7,791 nucleotides of DNA from Clostridiales bacterium (GTDB lineage: Bacteria; Bacillota; Clostridia; Oscillospirales; Oscillospiraceae): the NCBI GenBank assembly GCA_019421525.1, contig JAHZFC010000077.1, positions 2,586 through 10,376 on the forward strand, read 5' to 3'. Made by a program: the position numbers and the translations under genes. This document shows positions 1 to 5,022 of this stretch, in pieces. How positions within the stretch are numbered: position 1 is the stretch's first letter; every line of letters starts with the position of its first letter. The notes below the pieces were generated by a model. It was not told the origin of the DNA and made no database searches. It saw only the letters and a list, made by a program, of their open reading frames with translations.

Positions 1-77
1 CTCTGTGGTCCATAAAATAAGGGCCGGCATGAGGCCCCCGACCAGGGGACCCATGTGGGCCCTGAACGCCGTCTGGC

Positions 78-118
78 AAAAGGCCCATAGGAGGGAGCGG
101 GAAGCTCCCTCCTATGGG
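78..118 (-). terminator. Intrinsic terminator of the PTS-SIS operon
   Basis: A perfect 15-bp inverted repeat pairs 84-98 with 104-118 around a 5-base loop (99-103). Read on the minus strand, the stem is followed after two bases by TTTT (complement of 78-81), which is the layout of a Rho-independent terminator. It begins 9 bases beyond the stop codon of the SIS gene, so it probably closes the whole leftward operon. On the plus strand the stem is not followed by a T tract, so it should act mainly in the leftward direction. Confidence 0.85.
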
Positions 119-127
119 GCGGGCGTG

Positions 128-889
128 TCACATGTTGGAGTTTTCGAACACCAGGCGGCGGTAGTCCGCATACACCTCGTGCATATACTCCTTGGGCACC
201 TCGGTGACGTTGGGGGAGACGAAGATGTACATCGTATGGCCCAGCATCTCCAGCCGCAGGGCGGTCTCGGAGGCGATGGACTGGGCGATGGTGATGACCG
301 CTACGGTGGAGGAGGCGCCCACCTTCTGGTGATAGCCGGGGATGGCCACCAGCGCATCCTCCAGGGGGCAGCAGTTGTCGATGAGGATGTCCGCCAGGTC
401 GCCCAGCTTTTTGCCGGAGGAGTGGGTGGCGGTAGCCTTCTGGTAGTTCTCGCCGCTGGTGATGGCGATGACCTTCAGGCCCCGCTCCTTGGCGTACATG
501 GCCGCCTCGATGGGGGCGGCGTTCAGCCCGCCGTGGGAGAAGACGATCATGACCTCTCCCTCCTGGAAATGATAGCTCTGGAGGAAGTTGGCGATGTAGC
601 CCTCCTGCCGCTCGATCCACAGCAGCTCACGGGCGCCGCCGGGGCCGATGACGTTGTTCCACATCAGGCGGGGATCCATCACAGGGTGCCAGCCCACCAC
701 GCCGCCGTAGCGGGGGAACACGTCCTGGACCGGGAGCACGCTGTGTCCGCTGCCAAACAGGTGGACCAGCTTGCCGGAGTGGATGGTGGCGGCGCACAGG
801 TCGGCCGCGGCCTTGATGTTTTCCGATTGTTCCTTGTCGATCTTCTCAATGACCTGCATGATCTTGGTCAGATATTCCAGCTGAGCCAT
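128..889 (-). CDS. SIS-domain protein, UPF0309-like (sugar-phosphate isomerase/binding)
   Basis: A cytoplasmic protein of 253 residues with a single SIS (sugar isomerase) fold of the SIS_2/UPF0309 type. Visible hallmarks are the nucleotide/sugar-phosphate loop FGSGHS (45-50), the second loop FSHGGLNAAPIE (117-128), the strand KVIAITS (139-145) and HSSGKKLGDLADI (156-168). Length is normal for UPF0309 proteins (about 240-250 residues). The ATG is preceded by AGGAGG (899-904) at 9 bases, which settles the start. It is the last gene of the IIB-IIC-IID operon, 57 bases after IID, so it probably acts on the sugar phosphate the PTS imports, as an isomerase, deaminase-like enzyme or lyase. The family has known links to amino-sugar genes, but its reaction is not settled, so the substrate is inference. 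It carries no DNA-binding N-terminus and is therefore not an RpiR-type regulator. Confidence 0.88.
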   Translation of the reverse strand: MAQLEYLTKIMQVIEKIDKEQSENIKAAADLCAATIHSGKLVHLFGSGHSVLPVQDVFPRYGGVVGWHPVMDPRLMWNNVIGPGGARELLWIERQEGYIANFLQSYHFQEGEVMIVFSHGGLNAAPIEAAMYAKERGLKVIAITSGENYQKATATHSSGKKLGDLADILIDNCCPLEDALVAIPGYHQKVGASSTVAVITIAQSIASETALRLEMLGHTMYIFVSPNVTEVPKEYMHEVYADYRRLVFENSNM

Positions 890-946
890 TGTGTTACTCC
901 TCCTTTGGATGGGTAAAGGTTATGATTTTATCTGATGCCCTTCGCC

Positions 947-1825
947 TCAGGCGTAGGCGCCGATAACAGGGATGTAGCCGATGGCGGTGAGCACGGCCGC
1001 CAGGACCAGGATCAGGCCCATGATGGCCAGCGGGGTCCAGTGCTTTTTGGCGTACAGACGGTAGACGCCCAGGGTCAGTGCCAGGGGCACGATGTTGGGG
1101 AACACGGTGTTGAGCAGGTTATCCAGGTTGAACACCGTGATGGTGCCGTCCACATAGGCACCGGTAGCCTCGTCAAAGACCTGAGCGGCGGTCTTGATGT
1201 CGATATTCAACGTGCAGGTGACGAAGCTGGCGGTCAGAGCACCGACCATGATCAGGCCCAGGATGGAGATCGCCTGCATGATGCGGTCCAGCTGCCCCGA
1301 AGCCATGAACCTCTGGACGCCTTCCAGACCGGCCTTATAGCCGAGGGTAAACAGCTTCCAGCTCATCAGATAGGTGCCGATGGGATAGACGATGATGTAG
1401 ATGAGCGGGCCGACCCAGGGAGCAGTCGTCAAAGCGCTGGAAACAGACAGGCAGATGGTCAGGAGCAGGGGGATGATGGTGGCTACCCACAGGGAGTCGC
1501 CAATGGCGGAGGTGGGGCCGATCAGGGCAACTTTGGCCTCCTGGATGGCCTCGGCGGTGCCGTTCCCGTTGGCCAGCTGCTCTTCCATACCGATGGCGAT
1601 GCCGTTGCAGATAGAGCCCACCTGGGCTTCGGTGTTGAACAGGGTGATGTGGCGCTGGAGGGCTGCGGCGCGGTCCTCCTTGGTGTCATACAGTTCCTCG
1701 ATCACAGGGGCCATGGACTGGCCGAAAGCCATGCCCAGCATGGTCTCCGCCTGCTGGGAGCAGCCGTTCCAGAAAAACCAGTTCAAAAACGACTTGCGAA
1801 GGGTTTTCTTGCTGACAGACTTCAT
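947..1825 (-). CDS. PTS mannose/fructose/sorbose family, subunit IID
   Basis: A membrane subunit of a mannose-family phosphotransferase permease, 292 residues. IID works with IIC to carry the sugar across the membrane while IIB phosphorylates it. Family signatures are clear: LQRHITLFNTEAQVGSIC (56-73) and GPTSAIGDSLWVATIIP (103-119), followed by hydrophobic helices at about 113-130, 135-155, 184-204, 240-256 and 262-285. The N-terminal half is amphipathic and cytoplasmic, as expected. Length is slightly above the common 270-305 midpoint and there is no truncation. The start codon lies one base after the stop of IIC (TGA-C-ATG), and a GGAGG (1835-1839) sits in the end of IIC at 9 bases, so translation is likely coupled. 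Substrate (mannose, fructose, sorbose, an amino sugar or a glycated amino acid) cannot be read from sequence. Confidence 0.95.
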   Translation of the reverse strand: MKSVSKKTLRKSFLNWFFWNGCSQQAETMLGMAFGQSMAPVIEELYDTKEDRAAALQRHITLFNTEAQVGSICNGIAIGMEEQLANGNGTAEAIQEAKVALIGPTSAIGDSLWVATIIPLLLTICLSVSSALTTAPWVGPLIYIIVYPIGTYLMSWKLFTLGYKAGLEGVQRFMASGQLDRIMQAISILGLIMVGALTASFVTCTLNIDIKTAAQVFDEATGAYVDGTITVFNLDNLLNTVFPNIVPLALTLGVYRLYAKKHWTPLAIMGLILVLAAVLTAIGYIPVIGAYA

Positions 1826-1826
1826 G

Positions 1827-2609
1827 TCAGGCGACCTCCTCTCTCTTGTTGCTCATGACGAAGTAGCAGATCACTGCGATGATAGCGGCCACCACAGCCA
1901 CGGCCATGGTGCTCAGCCCAAAGTAAGTGACCAGCACGAAGCCGCCCAGGAAGATAGCCCAGTGGACTCCCTTCTTCACCAGGAAGGACAGGATGATGCC
2001 CATTCCGAGCGCGGCCATCATAGAGCCGAACGCGGAGATGCCGGTGGTGAACCAGGCGGGGATCGCGATGCCGCCGGCATCGCCAGCCACCCGGATGGCA
2101 GTCAGCACGATAACGGCGGGGACGAACCGGCACAAAAAGCCGATGACCTGGCCACCGATGATATTGGGCATCCACATCTTTTTGGTATCGCCCGCCTCGG
2201 CGACCTTGTTGGCCCAGCGGTTGACGAACACGTCCAGGGCGTAGTGGACGTTCCACATGGTGCCGCCCACCATGCCGCCCACACCGGCACCGGTGAAGGC
2301 CAGGCCCACCAGGGCGGCCTCATCGCCCACAGTGCCCTTCAGGGCAATGGCCATGGCGGTGCCGATATATGTGGCATAGGACAGGTCCCAGGAGACTGCG
2401 CCGCCCGGCGTGACATTGGCCAGATAGGCGATCTGCAGCGGGATGCCCACCAGCATGGCGGTGGACATATCACCCATGATCAGACCCACCACGAAAGCGG
2501 CGATCAAAGGCCGGCCCACACAATACCAGCCGATGGTATTGCCCACGATGGACCCGATCGCGCCCAGGTAGATGAACAGGGCGATGAGGATCACTTGCAA
2601 TGTGTTCAT
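1827..2609 (-). CDS. PTS mannose/fructose/sorbose family, subunit IIC
   Basis: The main membrane channel subunit of the mannose-family permease, 260 residues and highly hydrophobic through most of its length. The characteristic early motif RPLIAAFVVGLIMGD (33-47) is present, followed by GIPLQIAYLANVTPGGA (55-71), a glycine-rich segment TGAGVGGMVGG (106-116), and several membrane helices to about residue 252. It ends in a short charged tail (NKREEVA). Length and order match EII-Sor (IIC) proteins. A ribosome binding site GGAGGG lies 8 bases before the ATG on the minus strand. It is 60 bases downstream of IIB and one base upstream of IID, so all three are one transcript. Sugar specificity in this family is set by IIC and IID together and is not deducible here. 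Confidence 0.95.
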   Translation of the reverse strand: MNTLQVILIALFIYLGAIGSIVGNTIGWYCVGRPLIAAFVVGLIMGDMSTAMLVGIPLQIAYLANVTPGGAVSWDLSYATYIGTAMAIALKGTVGDEAALVGLAFTGAGVGGMVGGTMWNVHYALDVFVNRWANKVAEAGDTKKMWMPNIIGGQVIGFLCRFVPAVIVLTAIRVAGDAGGIAIPAWFTTGISAFGSMMAALGMGIILSFLVKKGVHWAIFLGGFVLVTYFGLSTMAVAVVAAIIAVICYFVMSNKREEVA

Positions 2610-2642
2610 AGACGTTTCCCTCCATAACTCTTTTTTATTTCC

Positions 2643-2657
2643 AGGGGTCGCCCCCCT
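2643..2657 (-). other. Small intercistronic hairpin between IIB and IIC
   Basis: In the 60-base gap between the IIB stop and the IIC start, AGGGG and CCCCT (2643-2647 with 2653-2657) can pair around a 5-base loop. On the transcript side it is followed by an A-rich run and not U, so it is not a terminator. Intercistronic stems of this kind can alter mRNA processing or the relative yield of soluble and membrane subunits; that role is a guess. Competing pairings with the nearby GGTC/GACC are possible. Confidence 0.3.
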
Positions 2658-2669
2658 AACGGGACCAGG

Positions 2670-3170
2670 TCACTTGAGCTTGATGCCCTTTCGGATGTCC
2701 GACCATTCCCGGGCCGGATAGTTGGGGATGGTCTGGTAGATCAGCTTCACCCCGTCGGCGGCGATCTCGTCGAACAGGCGGATATCCTCCTCGCTGGCAA
2801 AGAAGACGCTGCCGCCGCCTTTGGTCAGGTTGAATTTTGCGCCGGGACGCTTGGCGGCATTGCCGATGAGCACCATTTCACAGGTCTTGAGTTCCTCCCG
2901 GAGCTGCTGGAGATCCTGAGGAAAGCGGGTGATGAACAGGCGGTTGCTTTCCGAAGGCTGGGCGAACAGCTCCTTGGCTCGGGCCATGGTGACGACGCTG
3001 GCCTGGTACTGCTTGGGGACTCCCATGAGCATGATGGACTGCAGCATGCTGTTGCTGGCCAGGGCGTCATCGATAGCGATGATCTCCCGGATGTTCAAAT
3101 GGCTGCACCAGGCTGTCACGATCTGTCCGTGGATCAGACGGTCATCAATCCGAAAATAATTTTGTCCCAT
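2670..3170 (-). CDS. PTS mannose/fructose/sorbose family, subunit IIB
   Basis: A soluble phosphotransferase subunit of 166 residues. It accepts phosphate from IIA on a histidine and passes it to the sugar bound by IIC/IID. The active-site block RIDDRLIHGQIVTAW (7-21) is intact with H14 as the predicted phosphorylated residue. Other family landmarks are IIAIDD (30-35) near the first strand and GAKFNLTKGGGSVFF (109-123). The length is typical of stand-alone IIB, and there is no fused IIA domain. The start has an AAGGA-type ribosome binding site about ten bases upstream on the minus strand. It is the first gene of the leftward operon. The IIA partner must be encoded elsewhere, because the next gene upstream is divergent and unrelated. 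Confidence 0.95.
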   Translation of the reverse strand: MGQNYFRIDDRLIHGQIVTAWCSHLNIREIIAIDDALASNSMLQSIMLMGVPKQYQASVVTMARAKELFAQPSESNRLFITRFPQDLQQLREELKTCEMVLIGNAAKRPGAKFNLTKGGGSVFFASEEDIRLFDEIAADGVKLIYQTIPNYPAREWSDIRKGIKLK

Positions 3171-3219
3171 TGCGATCCATCCTTTCTGGCGGCTGCCCGC
3201 CTGCCTTTATTTCACACTT

Positions 3220-3248
3220 ATTTTAGCAGACCGGATTTCGAGGGGCAA
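3220..3248 (-). promoter_or_regulatory. Predicted promoter of the PTS operon
   Basis: On the minus strand a -35-like TTGCCC (complement of 3243-3248) is separated by 17 bases from a -10-like TAAAAT (complement of 3220-3225). Predicted transcription starts near 3213, giving a leader of roughly 43 bases. The leader includes a small GC-rich hairpin (3188-3192 with 3197-3201) just before the ribosome binding site. The -35 is only a fair match, which would suit a promoter that needs an activator. The palindrome at 3253-3269 lies 4 bases upstream of it. Confidence 0.5.
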
Positions 3249-3252
3249 TGCT

Positions 3253-3277
3253 TTGACCGATTGCGTCAATAATTAAC
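3253..3277. promoter_or_regulatory. Operator-like palindrome, copy 1 (TTGAC-N7-GTCAA)
   Basis: TTGAC (3253-3257) and GTCAA (3265-3269) form an inverted repeat with a 7-base centre, followed by TAATTAAC. Copy 2 at 4900-4924 matches 20 of 25 positions in the same orientation, including both arms and most of the AT-rich right flank. Both copies lie in divergent intergenic regions, outside all coding sequence. The symmetry and length fit a dimeric regulator's binding site. The regulator is not in the window and I do not assign a family. Confidence 0.6.
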
Positions 3278-3298
3278 ATGGATAGGCGTTGCATATGG

Positions 3299-3326
3299 TT
3301 GACCTTTTGTGAAAAAGTGATAAAAT
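3299..3326 (+). promoter_or_regulatory. Predicted promoter of the small membrane-protein gene
   Basis: TTGACC (3299-3304) is followed after 16 bases by TAAAAT (3321-3326), and the -10 is preceded by TG at 3318-3319, forming an extended -10 (TGnTAAAAT). This is the best housekeeping-type promoter in the window. Transcription should start near 3333, about 48 bases before the ATG at 3381. Confidence 0.65.
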
Positions 3327-3338
3327 CAACGAAGAGGA

Positions 3339-3356
3339 CCAAGCCAATAGGCTTGG
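3339..3356 (+). other. Leader hairpin ahead of the membrane-protein gene
   Basis: CCAAGCC (3339-3345) pairs perfectly with GGCTTGG (3350-3356) around the tetraloop AATA. It sits about 6 bases into the predicted transcript, and a short TTTT begins 4 bases after the stem (3361). This could be a 5' stabilising stem or a weak attenuator. The T run is short and offset, so strong termination is not expected. Confidence 0.4.
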
Positions 3357-3380
3357 CGCATTTTAGAGGGAGGGCTGACC

Positions 3381-3968
3381 ATGAAAAAGATCCCGCTGGC
3401 CGCTCCGGCGGCCCGTTTCGGCTGTGTCCTGGGCGACGTGCTGATCGCCGGGGCGGCTGCGCTCTGGCTGCTGCTGGCCTTTTCCTGGTGGGCCTTGCTC
3501 GTGACAGCGCTGGCGGGGCTCCTGGTCGGGTTCTATAATGTCCAAGTGTTTCGCTCCGTCATTTTGGTGGACACTGAGACGGGGACTATCACCCTGCAGG
3601 GGATCCAGGCCCGGACAGACCAGGCAGCCGGGGCCAGCCGGGTCTATACGCGGGAGGTGTCCGTCAACGGACAGGCCACCCGGGTCATCGTGGTGGAGGG
3701 GGCCGATGGCTCGGTCCTGTCCACCATCTCCACCCTCAATACGATAAACCATGGCTACGCCAGCGAGATCGCGGCGCTGGAGCTGGCCAAGGCGCTGGGA
3801 GCGGAGTTCTGCCCCACCGTCCCACCCCATCTATATGACCGGAAGGCCCGCCGTCAGTACCGCCGGGAGAGAACAAAGGGCCAGCCGCTGGAGCAGAAAG
3901 CCGGGGAAGCAGCTTGCCCGGCCGGGACGATCAACTACGACGAGGCGGACGACGGCCCGGAGAAATGA
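3381..3968 (+). CDS. Unrecognised small membrane protein with two N-terminal helices
   Basis: A protein of 195 residues that I do not recognise. Two adjacent hydrophobic segments (about 17-34 and 36-53, with the WW pair at 36-37 near the turn) form a probable helical hairpin. They are followed by a soluble part rich in beta strands (58-125) such as VFRSVILVD, TGTITLQGI and TRVIVVEG, then a helix EIAALELAKALG (129-140). The tail is very basic (RKARRQYRRERTKG, 154-167) and then acidic. Hairpin anchor, beta sheet and closing helix resemble small membrane proteins with a PH-like domain, but that is only an impression. Start choice is firm: GAGGGAGGG lies 6 bases upstream of the ATG. It is transcribed alone, divergent from the PTS operon, and shares the intergenic region that holds the palindrome. 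The soluble part is probably cytoplasmic given the basic tail. Confidence 0.82.
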   Translation: MKKIPLAAPAARFGCVLGDVLIAGAAALWLLLAFSWWALLVTALAGLLVGFYNVQVFRSVILVDTETGTITLQGIQARTDQAAGASRVYTREVSVNGQATRVIVVEGADGSVLSTISTLNTINHGYASEIAALELAKALGAEFCPTVPPHLYDRKARRQYRRERTKGQPLEQKAGEAACPAGTINYDEADDGPEK

Positions 3969-3969
3969 C

Positions 3970-4006
3970 AAAAGACGCGGTGGAGCGTTTTTGCTCCTCC
4001 GCGTCT
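3970..4006 (-). terminator. Terminator of the HAD phosphatase gene (convergent gap)
   Basis: A 14-bp stem with one mismatch pairs 3973-3986 with 3993-4006 around GTTTTT. On the minus strand it is followed by TTTT (complement of 3970-3973), as in an intrinsic terminator for the leftward phosphatase gene, ending right at the stop of the opposing gene. For rightward transcripts the stem lacks a downstream T tract, so it may serve that gene less well. Confidence 0.8.
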
Positions 4007-4038
4007 CTGCGTTGTGCGATGTATATTGCCACAGGAGA

Positions 4039-4854
4039 TCAGACCAGTCCCAGCCGCTCAATCAGCTCCCCTACCGCCCCGTCGTTGTTGGAGCAGGTGA
4101 TGAGCTGGCAGATGTCCTGGATGCCCTGGGCGGCATTGGAAGGGCAGGCGGCGATGTCCGCCTGGCGGAGCATGGACTCGTCGTTGAAATAGTCGCCGAT
4201 GCACACCAGCCTCCGCCTCTCCAGCCCCGCCAGGGCCATGGCCTGCCGGATGCCCGCCCCCTTGCTGACGGTGCGCTCCACCATCTCCAGGTAGCGGGGG
4301 CCTGACTGGGCGCCGGTCACCAGCTCCGCGCCGGGCAGGGCGGCTACCGCCCGTTTCAGTGCCGCCATATCCCCGCCCTCGGCCAGGACATATACCACCT
4401 TGACGAATTCCCCGGACAGATACTCCTGGATGGACAGCCTGGGTCGGGGCCAGTCGTTGAGCCGGTCGTCCCGGGCGGGGTCGCCGCTGGTGATCTGCCA
4501 GATCTGCTCCTCGTCAGCGGCCACGATCCACACCTCCGGATGGGAGAGGAAAAAGGACACGCTGGTCTCCAGATAAGCTGCGGGCAGGCATGTCCTGTGG
4601 ACCACGGTCCCGGCAGACGGGTCATAGAGGACCGCCCCGTTGCCGCACACCAGCGGGGCCCGGAAGGGCACATCGGGGAACAGCCGGAGGATGTTAGGGG
4701 CCTGTCTGCCGCTGGCCACGGAAAAAAGACCGCCGGCGGCCACGAAGGCGCGGATGGCAGTCAGGTTCCGCTCTGGCACCACAGGGCCCAGGCTCCAGTC
4801 GGTGAGGGCGGTGCCGTCCATATCCGTATAAAGAATGACATCTGAAGCTTTCAT
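4039..4854 (-). CDS. Cof-type HAD-superfamily phosphatase
   Basis: A cytoplasmic Mg-dependent phosphatase of 271 residues, HAD class IIB (Cof type), usually active on sugar phosphates or similar small phosphate esters. All four HAD motifs are visible: DMDGT with nucleophile D11 and acid/base D13, SGR with S48, the motif III lysine K198 in SKGAGI, and GDYFNDESML with D221 and D225. The cap domain spans roughly residues 80-190. Length is normal for the family (about 265-285). The start must be M1, because the next methionine is inside motif I. There is no ribosome binding site before it, and a -10 box lies 7 bases upstream, implying a leaderless mRNA. Lying between the PTS operon and ptsI, it may dephosphorylate the imported sugar phosphate to relieve sugar-phosphate stress; this is inference. 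Confidence 0.93.
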   Translation of the reverse strand: MKASDVILYTDMDGTALTDWSLGPVVPERNLTAIRAFVAAGGLFSVASGRQAPNILRLFPDVPFRAPLVCGNGAVLYDPSAGTVVHRTCLPAAYLETSVSFFLSHPEVWIVAADEEQIWQITSGDPARDDRLNDWPRPRLSIQEYLSGEFVKVVYVLAEGGDMAALKRAVAALPGAELVTGAQSGPRYLEMVERTVSKGAGIRQAMALAGLERRRLVCIGDYFNDESMLRQADIAACPSNAAQGIQDICQLITCSNNDGAVGELIERLGLV

Positions 4855-4861
4855 AAGCAGT

Positions 4862-4890
4862 ATTATAGCCTGCGGCGGTCTGGCTGTCCA
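4862..4890 (-). promoter_or_regulatory. Promoter of the HAD gene, apparently leaderless
   Basis: On the minus strand TGGACA (complement of 4885-4890, five of six consensus bases) is followed after 17 bases by a perfect TATAAT (complement of 4862-4867). Only 7 bases separate the TATAAT from the start codon at 4854, so transcription should begin at or within a base of the ATG. Those 7 bases (ACTGCTT) contain no Shine-Dalgarno sequence. Confidence 0.75.
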
Positions 4891-4899
4891 TTGAAATCG

Positions 4900-4924
4900 T
4901 TGACGGAACGCGTCAAAAATTACC
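4900..4924. promoter_or_regulatory. Operator-like palindrome, copy 2 (TTGAC-N7-GTCAA)
   Basis: TTGAC (4900-4904) and GTCAA (4912-4916) flank GGAACGC; the inverted repeat extends to 6 bp per arm (TTGACG/CGTCAA). It is followed by AAATTACC. It is the twin of the site at 3253-3277 and lies between the divergent HAD and ptsI promoters, 9 bases upstream of the HAD -35 box and 20 bases upstream of the proposed ptsI -35 box. It is too far from either -10 to be a -35 element itself. Confidence 0.6.
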
Positions 4925-4936
4925 GCTTATAAATGG

Positions 4937-4965
4937 TTGAAGCCGGAGCGTTTCTGTGATATACA
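4937..4965 (+). promoter_or_regulatory. Predicted promoter of ptsI
   Basis: TTGAAG (4937-4942) is separated by 17 bases from TATACA (4960-4965), each matching four of six consensus bases. Transcription would start near 4972, leaving a leader of about 50 bases before the ATG at 5023. The moderate match leaves room for regulation through the upstream palindrome. A less likely alternative -10, TATAAA at 4928-4933, has no -35 at suitable spacing. Confidence 0.45.
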
Positions 4966-5022
4966 CAAAGAAGGAACGATGGAGGAACATCCATTTGGGA
5001 AATATGATCGGAGGGACTGTAT

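Noticed and set aside
1..77. Short open frames at the left edge, for example a minus-strand frame starting ATG at 54 and reading MGPLVGGLMPALILWTT
   Set aside because: It looks somewhat like a membrane-protein start, but only 18 codons are visible, there is no convincing ribosome site or promoter after the terminator, and other frames are open too. It needs sequence to the left.
128..889. RpiR/MurR-type transcription regulator for the SIS gene
   Set aside because: The protein begins almost directly with the SIS fold and has no N-terminal helix-turn-helix domain.
5..1858. Long plus-strand open frames (about 300 residues each) opposite the SIS and IID genes
   Set aside because: They are antisense to well-recognised proteins, have low-complexity G/D/H/Q-rich translations typical of GC-rich shadow frames, and lack ribosome sites.
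3232..3260. Sigma-54 (-24/-12) promoter for the PTS operon, as is common for LevR-controlled mannose PTS
   Set aside because: A GG-N10-GC spacing with TTGC exists on the minus strand, but the -24 element matches TGGCAC poorly and overlaps the palindrome. A sigma-A type promoter fits better.
4900..4933. TTGACG at 4900 as the ptsI -35 with TATAAA at 4928 as -10
   Set aside because: The spacing is 22 bases, too long for a housekeeping promoter. The conserved twin site also lacks a matching -10, so the word is better explained as an operator arm.
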